From Bog-532 sp963824545 (GTDB lineage: Bacteria; Actinomycetota; Actinomycetes; Streptosporangiales; Streptosporangiaceae), in NCBI GenBank assembly GCA_963824545.1, contig CAWGPP010000033.1:1-64000 (forward strand): DNA of 64,000 bases. Reading direction: 5' to 3'. Within the stretch, counting starts at the first letter, position 1, and every line of letters starts with the position of its first letter. Shown in pieces: positions 17,295-27,084 of this stretch. Made by a program: the position numbers and the translations under genes. Below the pieces are notes generated by a model. That model was given only the letters and a program-made list of their open reading frames with translations, was not told the origin of the DNA and made no database searches.

Positions 17295-17996
17295 CCGGAT
17301 GGCCGCCCAGGCGGACCGCAGCCGGCTGAGGCTGACGCCGCGCAGCGACGGCAGCACTAGGCGGTCCGGACCTGGCTCGATGGGCCGCAACGTGGGCACC
17401 GCGACCACGGCGCAGCCGGCCCCCTCGGCCGCGCTCACCCCCGCCGGGGAATCTTCCAGCGCCAGGCACCGCGCCGTCGGCACACCCAGCCGGCGCGCCG
17501 CGAGCAGGTACGGCTCGGGGTCGGGCTTGCCGCGGGTGACGTCGCTGCCGCACACCACGACCGGGAACCGCAGGCCGGTCCGGGCCAGCACCGCGTCAAC
17601 GAACCGGCGCTGCGAGGACGTCACCAGCGCGTACGGCAGGCCGGACGCCGCCACCTCGGCCACCAGGCTGGCTGCCCCCGGCATCACGGCGACGCCGCGC
17701 TCGCGGATCTGGTCGACGATCCCGCCCATGATCCACTCCGCCACCGCGGCCGGGTCGGGGGGGACGACGGCCCGCGCCAGGAAGTAACGGACCGCGTTGT
17801 CCAGCGAGGTGCCGAGCAGTTCCTGCTGATCGGCCTCGGACCACTGGCCGCCGAGCCGGGTCATGACAGAGGTCTCGACCTGGAACCAGAGCGGCTCGGA
17901 GTCGATGAGCAGCCCATCCATGTCGAACAGCACGCCCGCCATCCCGGCGCCGGGTGCCTGCGCGGCAGGCATCGCCGCGGGGTGCGCGCCGGTCAT
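16164..17996 (-). CDS. HAD-family hydrolase lacking its stop codon
   Basis: Residues 1 to about 230 are a beta-phosphoglucomutase-like HAD phosphatase: nucleophile motif FDMDGLLID (about 24-32), motif II LVTSS, Lys motif TRGKPDPEPY and acidic motif LEDSPAG. The domain should end near 17300, just where the convergent binding-protein gene ends (17294). No stop occurs in this frame there; it stays open for another 1.13 kb antisense to that gene until 16164, and the extension resembles no family. Either the natural stop was lost or the true end is misread. The start overlaps the stop of the metH remnant by ATGA, so the gene was the last member of a metH-HAD pair, a common actinobacterial order. 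The substrate is unknown. Confidence 0.75.
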   Translation of the reverse strand: MTGAHPAAMPAAQAPGAGMAGVLFDMDGLLIDSEPLWFQVETSVMTRLGGQWSEADQQELLGTSLDNAVRYFLARAVVPPDPAAVAEWIMGGIVDQIRERGVAVMPGAASLVAEVAASGLPYALVTSSQRRFVDAVLARTGLRFPVVVCGSDVTRGKPDPEPYLLAARRLGVPTARCLALEDSPAGVSAAEGAGCAVVAVPTLRPIEPGPDRLVLPSLRGVSLSRLRSAWAAIRLPGEVPGLRVDVERRGLGNHAVQVVGDLRQLVHPIRLPHFRQLRLQVVLPLVQRLQRGGGQRPADEGVVQAAGVPGGVRRRAAGEQRLAGWLVVGRERPAAAPVGEIPGAGRADDHAVAAADRGDLVERLGLQDELDAGLPRVRFELGHRGVDPWGAGGVRQGERGGLAPRDPLAAQARVLAGTGAVRDHRPAVAGQQLPRLGHVVGERVTLRALGGQVSRWRVVGDGAHSREAVAVQRAGDGRLLVHQVLQCLPEVQLLEHLALGRAGVHVRHEVIDAPRVQRVERVARHRVGADPDPRRLLRCVVDRQVADVDLLAAVPRAELVVLGRLRAERHFPERRQGWLDRAGVGRVRHEGGVTVRAEALQPERPVDDAP

Positions 17997-18157
17997 GTGG
18001 AGAAGTATTTCGCCTCGGGGTGATCGGCCACGAGCGCGGCGCTGGCCTGCAGCATCGTGCCCATGGCCCCGTCGGCGACCGGCACCCGGCCGGCCAGAGC
18101 CGACCGCAAGGCGCTGCCCCCATGTGATTTCATGGCATCCGTCCGAGGCCCGCTCAT
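17993..18157 (-). pseudogene. metH: metH scar: N- and C-terminal ends of methionine synthase fused in frame
   Basis: A 54-codon open frame. Its first part contains ALAGRVPVADGAMGTMLQ, the start of the homocysteine-binding domain of cobalamin-dependent methionine synthase. Its last residues, ADHPEAKYFST, resemble the extreme C-terminus of actinobacterial MetH. The normal protein has about 1,150-1,200 residues, so roughly 3.4 kb appears to have been deleted in frame. Context agrees: in other actinomycetes metH lies between a PAC2 gene and a HAD gene, exactly the two neighbours here. The ATGA overlap with the HAD gene is preserved. No enzyme activity is possible. The C-terminal match is from memory and needs an alignment. 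Confidence 0.72.
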
Positions 18158-18279
18158 CGCGGCAAGTCTACGCACCCCCCGTCGCGGCACAATCGATGGC
18201 AACACGGGTACCGCGGGTTGGGGCGGATGATGCCCGCAGCTCCGCCGACAACGTAGGCTGGGAGCCACGACCGCGCTCG

Positions 18280-19284
18280 GTGACCGCGCGCGTCACGTTC
18301 AGGGAGGAGGGGGGAGACATCGAGTTCGATCGACTGGGTACGCTCACCTCACCCGTCGCGATCGCCGCCTTCGAAGGCTGGAATGACGCCGGGGAGGCCG
18401 CCAGCGGCGTCATCAGCCATCTGGGTATCGCCTGGCAGGCGCAGCCGATCGCCGCTATCGAACCCGAGGACTTCTACGACTTCCAGGTGACGCGGCCGGT
18501 CGTCGAGATCACGGGCGGCCAGATCGAGCGGCTCGTCTGGCCGACGACGCGCCTGTCGGTGGCCCGTGCGGGCGCCCGGGCCAGCGACGGGGACGGCGCC
18601 GAGCCCGCGGCCGCCGTGGAGCATGCCGCCAGGCAGGACGCCGGCGACGAGGACGGCGAAACCGCACCGGGCGGGACGGGGCTGGATAAGGACATCATCC
18701 TGGTGCACGGGATCGAGCCGAACATGCGCTGGCGCTCGTTCACCAGCGAGCTCCTCCAGGGCCTGACCGACCTCGGCGTCGAGTCCGTGATCCTGCTCGG
18801 CGCGCTGCTGGCGGACGCGCCGCACACGCGACCGGTGCCGGTCTCGGTCGGCGCGTCGGACCCGAAGCTGTCGGCCTCGCTGACCGCGCCCTTTTCCGAC
18901 TACAAGGGACCGACGGGCATCCTCGGCGTGGTCCAGCACGCGCTGTCGGGGGCGGGCATCCCGGCCGTCTCGCTGTGGGCATCGGTGCCGCACTACGTGG
19001 CGACGCCGCCTAACCCCAAGGCCACGCTGGCGCTGCTGCGCGGCGTCGAGGACATCCTGGACGTGCCGCTGCCGCTGGCCGACCTGGCCGATGAGGCCAG
19101 GGCCTGGGAACGCGGCGTGGACGAGCTGGCGCAGCAGGATTCCGAGGTGGCCGAGTACGTCCGCACCCTCGAAGAGGCGAAGGACGCGACCGACCTGCCG
19201 CAGGCCAGCGGGGACGCGATCGCGCGCGAGTTCGAGCGCTACCTGCGCCGGCGCGGGCGCCGTGGCGAGCCGGGCGGAATCTGA
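18280..19284 (+). CDS. PAC2 (proteasome assembly chaperone 2-like) family protein
   Basis: 334 aa. The N-terminal motif VAIAAFEGWNDAGEAASG and the central DIILVHGIEPNMRWRSF define the actinobacterial PAC2 family (Rv2125-like); DYKGPTGILGV and VPHYVATPPNPKATLALL follow. The biochemical role is not established. Its usual neighbours are metH on one side and mshC on the other; here metH is a scar and mshC is absent. The GTG at 18280 is the only standard start upstream of the conserved part, but a very purine-rich sequence, agggaggaggggggag (18301-18316), lies just upstream of an ATC codon at 18319, so the true start is unclear. An Ala/Glu/Gly-rich insert lies at about residues 100-130. Confidence 0.86.
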   Translation: MTARVTFREEGGDIEFDRLGTLTSPVAIAAFEGWNDAGEAASGVISHLGIAWQAQPIAAIEPEDFYDFQVTRPVVEITGGQIERLVWPTTRLSVARAGARASDGDGAEPAAAVEHAARQDAGDEDGETAPGGTGLDKDIILVHGIEPNMRWRSFTSELLQGLTDLGVESVILLGALLADAPHTRPVPVSVGASDPKLSASLTAPFSDYKGPTGILGVVQHALSGAGIPAVSLWASVPHYVATPPNPKATLALLRGVEDILDVPLPLADLADEARAWERGVDELAQQDSEVAEYVRTLEEAKDATDLPQASGDAIAREFERYLRRRGRRGEPGGI

Positions 19285-19325
19285 CCCGGGCCTCCGTGCT
19301 CAGGGACCGTGCTCAGGGACCGTGC

Positions 19326-19952
19326 TCAGCCGGAGGCCACGCGGAGGCTGACGGTGCGGTCGCACCGCGCGGCCACTTCCGGGTCGTGGGTCGCGAGGAC
19401 CAGCGCTCCCCCGTTCGCCACCACGGCGAACATCTGGGCTAGCGCCACCCCCCGGGCGACCGGGTCGAGCTCGGCCGTCGGCTCGTCGGCGACCAGCAGG
19501 CGCGGCTCGAGCGCCAGGGCCCGGGCCACCGCCGTCCGCTGCTGCTGCCCGCCGGACAGCTCCTCCACGAACTGGTCCGCTTGCGCCTCCAGGCCGAGCC
19601 GGGCCAGCGCCTGACGAGCGGCCCGAGCGGCCTCGGCGGGCGGGCGCCCGGCCGCGCGCAGCACGACCTCGATGTTCTCCGCCGCGCTGAGCAGCGACAC
19701 CAGCCCGTAGCCCTGGAGCACCACGCTCACGCCCAGCGCGGGCCCGGCGGGACCGGTGAGCAGCGCGCCGTCGATGTGCACCTGGCCGGACGTCGGCTGG
19801 GTCAGCCCGGACAGGATCGCCAGCAGGCTCGTCTTGCCCGATCCGGACGGGCCGGTCACGGCGAGGCTTTCGCCGGCCTCCACGGCCAGGTCGAGACCGG
19901 CGAAGATCCGCCGGCCGTCCCGCTCGTAGCCGAGCCCGCGCGCCTTCAGCAT
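19326..19952 (-). CDS. ABC transporter ATPase, LolD/MacB type
   Basis: 208-aa ATP-binding protein that should pair with the FtsX-type permease two genes upstream. Walker A GPSGSGKTS, Q-loop VVLQGYGLVS, signature LSGGQQQRTAVARAL, Walker B LLVADEPTAELD and H-loop ATHDPEVA are all intact. It is short but complete for this class. It starts 2 nt downstream of the other ATPase gene, so the three genes form one operon. A stretch of three cgtgctcaggga-like repeats lies between its stop and the PAC2 gene. Confidence 0.88.
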   Translation of the reverse strand: MLKARGLGYERDGRRIFAGLDLAVEAGESLAVTGPSGSGKTSLLAILSGLTQPTSGQVHIDGALLTGPAGPALGVSVVLQGYGLVSLLSAAENIEVVLRAAGRPPAEAARAARQALARLGLEAQADQFVEELSGGQQQRTAVARALALEPRLLVADEPTAELDPVARGVALAQMFAVVANGGALVLATHDPEVAARCDRTVSLRVASG

Positions 19953-19954
19953 GG

Positions 19955-20791
19955 TCAGTCGGTGTCCATCCGGGCTCGCAACTCCACCCCGTGCTCGGTG
20001 CGGATCGCGCGGGCCAGCGTCCCCGGGGGCAGCACGTCCAGCACGTCCGGCGGGAGCTGCACGGAGCCGTCCCGCCCCACGACCAGGTAGTCCTCCCCCG
20101 CGTGCCCTTCCGCTCCGACCTTGCCGTCCCGGATCGTCACCGTGCGGCCGAAGGCGGCGCCGAGGTCTGGATCGTGCGTCACCACGATCACGGTGGTCCC
20201 GTGCTCCTGGCGGGCCGACCGCAGCAGCCCGGTGACCGCCGCCGCGGAGACCTGATCGAGCTGGCTGGTCGGCTCGTCGGCCAGCAGCAGCCGGGGCCCG
20301 TTGGCCAGCGCGACCGCGACCGCCAGCCGCTGCTGCTCGCCGCCGGACAGCCGCCCGGCCGGCCGGCGCGCCACCTGCCCGAGGCCGACCGTCTCCAGCA
20401 GTGTGGCGGCCCGGCGGCGCTTGGCCGCGTGGCTCACCCGGGCCGGTGCCTGCGCGAACATCACGTTGCCTGCGGCGGTCTCGTACGGAAGGAGATTACG
20501 GCCCGGCGTCTGCATGACCAGGCCGACGTCGGACAGCCGCATTGTCGCCGCGGCCTTCGGCTTCAGGTCGCCGAGCCGCCGGCCGCAGACCTCGACCAGG
20601 CCGGCCGTCGGCCGCAGCAGCCCGGCGAACAGCCACAGCAGGGTCGACTTGCCGGCCCCGGACGGCCCCAGCAGGGCGACGCTCTCGCCCTCGGCCACCG
20701 TCAGGTCGACGCCGCGCAGCGCGGTGACTTCCTGGCCCAGCTCCCCGTATACCTGCACGAGGCTCTCGCAGCGCACGATCGTCGCGGTCAC
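19955..20791 (-). CDS. ABC transporter ATPase, LolD/MacB type, with C-terminal extension
   Basis: 278-aa ATP-binding protein. Walker A GPSGAGKST, Q-loop LVMQTPGRNLLPYE, signature LSGGEQQRLAVAVAL, Walker B LLLADEPTSQLD and H-loop VTHDPDLG are present. After the core there is an extension of about 60 residues with DYLVVGRDGSVQLPPDVLD, of unknown role. The GTG start at 20791 overlaps the TGA of the permease gene (GTGA), which excludes the much longer upstream frame and implies coupling. Together with the next ATPase it may form a heterodimeric motor for one permease. Confidence 0.88.
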   Translation of the reverse strand: MTATIVRCESLVQVYGELGQEVTALRGVDLTVAEGESVALLGPSGAGKSTLLWLFAGLLRPTAGLVEVCGRRLGDLKPKAAATMRLSDVGLVMQTPGRNLLPYETAAGNVMFAQAPARVSHAAKRRRAATLLETVGLGQVARRPAGRLSGGEQQRLAVAVALANGPRLLLADEPTSQLDQVSAAAVTGLLRSARQEHGTTVIVVTHDPDLGAAFGRTVTIRDGKVGAEGHAGEDYLVVGRDGSVQLPPDVLDVLPPGTLARAIRTEHGVELRARMDTD

Positions 20792-23700
20792 GCCGGCGCC
20801 TCCCGCAACTGGTCGAGCCGGATGCTGCGGATCAGCGTGACGCCCGTCCCGATCGACGCGATGACCAGCAGAGTGATCGCGCCGCCGAGCCAGGCGGCGA
20901 GCGGCCCGGCGGGCGGCACGTAGGACAGGGCCGGGGCCGACGGGCTGGTGGTGAACTCCGGCACGCTGCGCAGCACGGCGGCCGCCGCGCCGATCCCCGT
21001 GATCGTGCCGACCACCGCACCGAAGCCCACGACCACGGTCAGCTCGGCCAGCACCGCGCGGCCCAGGGTCCGCCGGCGCAGCCCGGACGCCTCCAGCGCC
21101 GCGTACTCGTACCGGCGCCGCCGCGCGGACAGGTACACACCGAGGATCGCCGCCCCGGCGGCGAGGACGGCGGCGGCCGCCCCGTCGGCCAGGAACAGCA
21201 CGCTGGCCAGGGCCGGTCCCTGCCGTTCCAGCGCCGACGCGGCCGCGGCCGCGGATCGCTGGCTGACGATGTGCACTCCCGCGGCACGCAGCCGGGCCTC
21301 GACCGGGCCGGACGCCCCGGCGGCCATCCACACCTCCTGCCTCACCTGGTTGAGGTTCTGCCCCGCCGCCAGCTCGGCGTACTGGCGGTCCACGATGATC
21401 CCGTCGGCCGGGGCGCCGGGGATCGCGCTGACCGGGGCCACCGGCCGGACCGGCAGCGCGCTGCCGTCCAGGCCGACCCCGGAAAAGCTGCCCTGGCGGC
21501 CGGCGGTCAGGGCGGCCGGGATCAGCGCCGGGAGCACGGCGGGCGTGTTGACAGACTGCAGCGTCGGATCCTCGGTCGGCGGGATCCCGCTGAACTGCCA
21601 GTGCAGGCCTGCGGGCGCCGCGGGTGCCGCGGAACCGGCGGGGCCGGCCAGGATGGTGTCGGGCGGGTGGCCGGCCGGTGCCGCTTCCCGCCAATCGCCC
21701 GCAGACCCGAGTGCGGTGCCCGCGACGGCCTGCCAGCGGCCGTGGTCGTGCACGCCGATCCCCGTGATCGTGAGGTTCCCGGCGACGGCGGGCGCGGGCT
21801 GGCGGGTCAGCTCCTGACCGGACAGCGCAAGTTCGAGGCTCTGCAGCACGCACGGGCAGCCGACCAGCGACCCGGTGAGGGTCGCCGTGCCGTGTTGCGG
21901 CAGCGCGCCCAGGCTGACGGGGCTCGATCCGGTGGTGACGTTGGCGGAGACCTGTTCGCCGGGGACCGACAGCGACGCGACGCGCACCGTGACCCGGATC
22001 CCGTCGCCGGACAGCCGGATCGGCGGCGGGGCGGGCGGCGCCAGGCGCGCGGTCAGCGCGGCGAGCGGCTGAGGCGAGAAACCCGGCGGCCAGAAGGCGA
22101 TGCGCGCGAACCGTTGCGGGTCCACCGCGAGTGTCTCGTCGCCGGTGGTCCCGCTGCCCAGGCTGACGTACCGGTCGACGACCGTGGCCTGGCGGCCGCT
22201 GGGGTCGGCCCGGTCGACGATCGCGCCGAGGCTGGCGCCCGCCGGCGTGGTGACAACGGCCACCGTCGCGGCCCCCACCTGGGTGCCCGCGACGAGCCGG
22301 TAGTTGGCCTGGCCCACCGACCAGGCCACGATCGCGAAGGCGGCCAGCGCGAAGGACGTGGTGAGGACGATCGTGGTGCGCACGCCGCCGGGACGGCGGG
22401 CGATCTGCCGTGCGGCCAGAAACCCGGCCAGCCCGCCACGCCGGCTGGTGTAGCCGTACACGGCCCGGCAGGCCAGCGGCAGCAGCCGGGAGGCCACGAC
22501 CGCGACGGCCAGCCCGAGCAGCGCGGGGACCAGCAGGCTGAGGACGCCCCGGCCGGCCGAGCCGATCTCGCCGGTGAACAGCAGGTCGAGCAGCCCGGCG
22601 ACCGCGCCGGTGAGCAGCACCGCGTCGGTCACCCAGCCGCGGTCGGCGGGCCGGCGCGCGGAGCGCCGGAACTCCTCCACGACCCCGCGGCGCAGCGTCC
22701 GCCGCGCGGCCAGGCTGATCGCGGCCAGCCCGCCCACCGTGGCCACCGCCGCCGCCACCCACCCGAGCCCGGGCATCCCGGTCGGGATCCCGGGCCGGAG
22801 CAGCACGTCATCCAGCCCCGCCGCCGCCGCCCAGCCGGCCAGGGCACCGACCGGGAACGCGATGGCCAGCAGGGCGGCCGGCTCGGACAACCCGAAGGCC
22901 AGCGTGCGCCAGCGCCCGTGGCCGCGCAGCCGGGCCAGGGCCACCTCGGGGCCCCGCGCGTCCACCGCGTCGGTGACCGCCATGTACAGCAGCAGCCAGC
23001 TCAGCGCGAGCAGGGTCACGGTGACGAGGAACACGGGGACGGCGACCGTCCGCCAGCTCGACTGGACCGCGGTCATCGTGCCGGGGATGTCGGAGGCCAC
23101 GATGATGTTCTGCAGCGGCACGTTGGCCACGAACGAGCCCATCCCGGACTCCAGCAGCGGCACGTCGGCGGCCCGCAGCGCACCGGTGTTCAGCTGGTCG
23201 TCAACCACACAGGTGCCCTGCTGGGCGGGCCCGGCGGCGAGCATCGTCGCGAGCGGGGTGAACATGGCGTCCAGCTGGAAGTCGCTGGCGGACCGGCCGC
23301 CCCGTACGGGGTCCTCTATCGGGAAGTAGGTCGTTGCGCGCAGCACCCAGTAGTCGGTGCTGAAGTCGGGGACCTGGTAGATGCCGGTCACGGTCAGCGG
23401 GGCCGGCCAGCCGGTGCCAGTGATCCGCTGGCCGATCCGCAGCCCCGTACGCGCCGCCACCGACTGGCTGACGATCACCTGGTAGGCGGCGGCGGGGCAG
23501 GCACCCCGGATCCACAGGTGCGCGCAGGCGCCGGTGCGCCAGGCGAGCCCGAACTCGTTGCCGAACGGCAGGTACACCCCGGTGCCCTCGATCGAGTCGG
23601 TCGGCGGCGCGAACAGCCGCCCGGCCGCGTGGGTGCCGAGGGCCTGGTCGAGCTGGCCCTGAACCGCCGACTGGAGCTGCGGCAAGGTGGAATCGAGCGG

Positions 23701-23901
23701 CCCGGTCTCGTTGGCCTCGAAACCGCGCCCGATCATGACCGAGCCGCCCACCGTGTCCTGCAGGATGGACGCCCGGGCCGCGTCGTAGTACGCGGGCCCG
23801 GCCGCGACGGCCGCCACCGCCACGAGGGCGACGACGAGGATGAGCAGCGACGACCCGCCCCGGTGGACCAGCCCTCGCGCCAGGGCTTTCAGCTGACTCA
23901 T
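20788..23901 (-). CDS. Large FtsX-like ABC permease
   Basis: 1037-aa membrane protein. It opens with KALARGLVHRGGSSLLILVVALVAVAAVAAGPAYY-type signal/anchor, then a large extracytoplasmic domain. Central membrane segments (about residues 290-560) are followed by a second extracytoplasmic domain and three C-terminal membrane segments that include AAILGVYLSARRRRYEYAALEASGLRRR, the FtsX/MacB core. Two FtsX-type cores in one chain with two ATPases encoded downstream suggest a complete exporter or lipoprotein/cell-wall extrusion machine. The substrate is unknown. The start is the ATG at 23901; the stop overlaps the ATPase start. Confidence 0.88.
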   Translation of the reverse strand: MSQLKALARGLVHRGGSSLLILVVALVAVAAVAAGPAYYDAARASILQDTVGGSVMIGRGFEANETGPLDSTLPQLQSAVQGQLDQALGTHAAGRLFAPPTDSIEGTGVYLPFGNEFGLAWRTGACAHLWIRGACPAAAYQVIVSQSVAARTGLRIGQRITGTGWPAPLTVTGIYQVPDFSTDYWVLRATTYFPIEDPVRGGRSASDFQLDAMFTPLATMLAAGPAQQGTCVVDDQLNTGALRAADVPLLESGMGSFVANVPLQNIIVASDIPGTMTAVQSSWRTVAVPVFLVTVTLLALSWLLLYMAVTDAVDARGPEVALARLRGHGRWRTLAFGLSEPAALLAIAFPVGALAGWAAAAGLDDVLLRPGIPTGMPGLGWVAAAVATVGGLAAISLAARRTLRRGVVEEFRRSARRPADRGWVTDAVLLTGAVAGLLDLLFTGEIGSAGRGVLSLLVPALLGLAVAVVASRLLPLACRAVYGYTSRRGGLAGFLAARQIARRPGGVRTTIVLTTSFALAAFAIVAWSVGQANYRLVAGTQVGAATVAVVTTPAGASLGAIVDRADPSGRQATVVDRYVSLGSGTTGDETLAVDPQRFARIAFWPPGFSPQPLAALTARLAPPAPPPIRLSGDGIRVTVRVASLSVPGEQVSANVTTGSSPVSLGALPQHGTATLTGSLVGCPCVLQSLELALSGQELTRQPAPAVAGNLTITGIGVHDHGRWQAVAGTALGSAGDWREAAPAGHPPDTILAGPAGSAAPAAPAGLHWQFSGIPPTEDPTLQSVNTPAVLPALIPAALTAGRQGSFSGVGLDGSALPVRPVAPVSAIPGAPADGIIVDRQYAELAAGQNLNQVRQEVWMAAGASGPVEARLRAAGVHIVSQRSAAAAASALERQGPALASVLFLADGAAAAVLAAGAAILGVYLSARRRRYEYAALEASGLRRRTLGRAVLAELTVVVGFGAVVGTITGIGAAAAVLRSVPEFTTSPSAPALSYVPPAGPLAAWLGGAITLLVIASIGTGVTLIRSIRLDQLREAPA

Positions 23902-24001
23902 CCCGGCGTCTGCCTAGTGATGGTGACGGTCAGAGTGTTCTGCTGCCTCGTGTTCCGCGCCTCATCGGTGCCCGGGCCCGGTCGAGGGCCCAGTAGAGAA
24001 C

Positions 24002-24967
24002 TCAGTGCAGGCGCACCCTCGGGTCCAGGACCGCGTACAGCGCATCGACGATGATGTTCGCGACCACGACGGCGGCCGCGGCCACGATCACCACGCCGAT
24101 GACCACGGGCAGGTCGTCCTGCTGGATCGAGTGCACCGCGGTGTAGCCCAGGCCCGGCATGCCAAAGACGGTCTCGGTGATGACGGCGCCGCCGAGCAGC
24201 ACGCCGACGTCGATGCCAAACTGCGTGACGATCGGCGTCAGCGCCGCCCGCAGCTCGTGCCGGAAGATCACCCGCCGTTCCGGCATGCCCTTGGCCCGTG
24301 CCGTCCTGATGTAGTCCTCGCCCATGACGTCGAGCATCGAACCGCGGGTCAGCCGGGTGTAGATGGCGGCCTGGACGAGCGAGAGCGTGAGCCAGGGCAG
24401 CACAAGCCCGCGGAACCATTGCCCCGGGCTGGTCGTGAACGACGTGTAACCGGATCCGGGGAACAGGTGGATGCCGTGCAGGGTGAACTCGTAGTAGAAC
24501 ACCAGCAGCAGCAGCAGGCCGAGGACGAAGGTCGGCATCGAGTAGAAGAACAGCGCCAGGAAGGTGAACGTGCGGTCCATCACCGACCGGGCGCGCACCG
24601 CGGACAGCACGCCGGTCAGCACGCCCATGATGAGCCACAGGATGGACGCCCCGATCACGAGCGACAGCGTGATGGGGAACGCCGCCTTGATGATCGAGTT
24701 CACCGATTGGCTGTGGTAGAAGGAATAGCCCAGGTCGCCGTGCAGGAGCAGCCACAGGAAGTGGCCGTACTGGACGTAGAGCGGCCGGTCGAGCAGCAGC
24801 CGGTGCGACACTTGCGCGACCACCTGCGGCGTCGCGGCCTTGCCGGCCAGGGCCCGGGCCACCGAGCCGGGCCCCGGGCCGACGTAGAAGATGAGGAAGA
24901 CGCTGACGGTCACCAGCCACATGACCAGGATGCCCTGGAGGATCCGGCGGATAAGAAAGCGGACCAT
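24002..24967 (-). CDS. Peptide ABC importer permease, DppB type (second importer)
   Basis: 321-aa permease, last gene of the second peptide importer operon. It has an N-terminal membrane segment (about 8-30), an external loop with YSFYHSQSVNS, and five further segments. The cytoplasmic loop SMLDVMGEDYIRTARAKGMPERRV is diagnostic of DppB, and it ends LDPRVRLH. It starts 9 nt after dppC. Sequence differs clearly from the DppB protein of the first operon, so the two importers are not a recent duplication. Confidence 0.92.
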   Translation of the reverse strand: MVRFLIRRILQGILVMWLVTVSVFLIFYVGPGPGSVARALAGKAATPQVVAQVSHRLLLDRPLYVQYGHFLWLLLHGDLGYSFYHSQSVNSIIKAAFPITLSLVIGASILWLIMGVLTGVLSAVRARSVMDRTFTFLALFFYSMPTFVLGLLLLLVFYYEFTLHGIHLFPGSGYTSFTTSPGQWFRGLVLPWLTLSLVQAAIYTRLTRGSMLDVMGEDYIRTARAKGMPERRVIFRHELRAALTPIVTQFGIDVGVLLGGAVITETVFGMPGLGYTAVHSIQQDDLPVVIGVVIVAAAAVVVANIIVDALYAVLDPRVRLH

Positions 24968-24976
24968 GGGAAGCTC

Positions 24977-25944
24977 CTAGACGAATAGCTGGTCGCCGCG
25001 CGGGTCGAACGCGTCCCGGACGCCGTCCCCGAGGATGTTAAAGGCGAGCGTCGTCACCAGCAGCGCGAGGCTCGGGAACACCAGGAACCACCACGCGCCG
25101 TACTGGTAGACGCCCTGCGCGTCGCTGATCATCTGGCCCCAGTCGGCCGTGGGCGCCGGCACGCCGACGCCGAGGTAGGACAGCGACGCCTCGATCACGA
25201 TGGCCAGCGGGATCAGCAGCGTCGCGTAGACGATGATCGGCGCTATCACGTTCGGCAGGATGTCGAAGAACATGATCCGCCACGGGCTGGCCCCCAGCGC
25301 CCGCGCCGCCTCGACGTACTCCTTCTCCTTGATCGACAGGACCTGGCCGCGGACGATACGGCCGACCGACGCCCAGCCGAAGAAGCCGATGACGATGATG
25401 ACGACCGTCAAGCTGGGCCCGATGACCGACACCAGGGAGAGGGCGAACAGCAAAAACGGGATGGCCAGCAGCCAGTCGATGATCCGGGCGATCACCGAGT
25501 CGGTCAAGCCGCCGAAGTAACCGGATATCAGGCCGGCGGCCGCACCGATGATGACGGTGAGGGCGGTGGCCACGACCCCGACGATCAGCGAAATCCGGGC
25601 CCCGTAGGCGATCCGGACCAGGACGTCGCGGCCCAGGTTGTCGGTCCCGAGCAGGAACTCCGAATTCGGCGGCTTCGGCTGGCCGATGGCCGTCAGCCCG
25701 GTCGCCTGGAACTGCTCGTTGGGGCCGTGGCCGGTGAGGGCGGCGATCACCGGGGCGAAGATGGCCAGCAGGACGATGAGGATGATCACGCCCAGGGAGA
25801 TCATCGCCGCGCGGTCCCGCACCAGCCGCTCCATACCGAGCCGCCAGGGACTGCGCCCTTCGATCTTGCGGGCGGCGGTGCCTTCGGCGACGGGGGTGGC
25901 GGGCGGTTCGGTGGGCGGCGGTGCGGCGCCGACGATGCTCTGGC

Positions 25945-25948
<4 letters not shown>
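24977..25948 (-). CDS. Peptide ABC importer permease, DppC type (second importer)
   Basis: 323-aa permease. It has a Pro/Ala-rich N-terminus, then GRSPWRLGMERLVRDRAAM and six membrane segments, with the loop KEKEYVEAARALGASPWRI. FDPRGDQLFV is at the C-terminus, typical of DppC. The ATG at 25948 overlaps the stop of the upstream ATPase gene (ATGA), which fixes the start; the open frame extends far upstream, but that portion is a shadow of the ATPase gene. Confidence 0.92.

Positions 25949-27080
<1,132 letters not shown>

Positions 27081-27084
<4 letters not shown>

Noticed and set aside
19955..22762. Very long minus-strand frame (935 codons) upstream of the ABC ATPase
   Set aside because: Only the last 278 codons are the ATPase; the rest is a shadow of the FtsX permease in another frame. 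The GTGA overlap fixes the real start.
21271..24054. 927-codon plus-strand frame
   Set aside because: Antisense shadow of the permease gene; Arg/Gly/His-rich, no domain.
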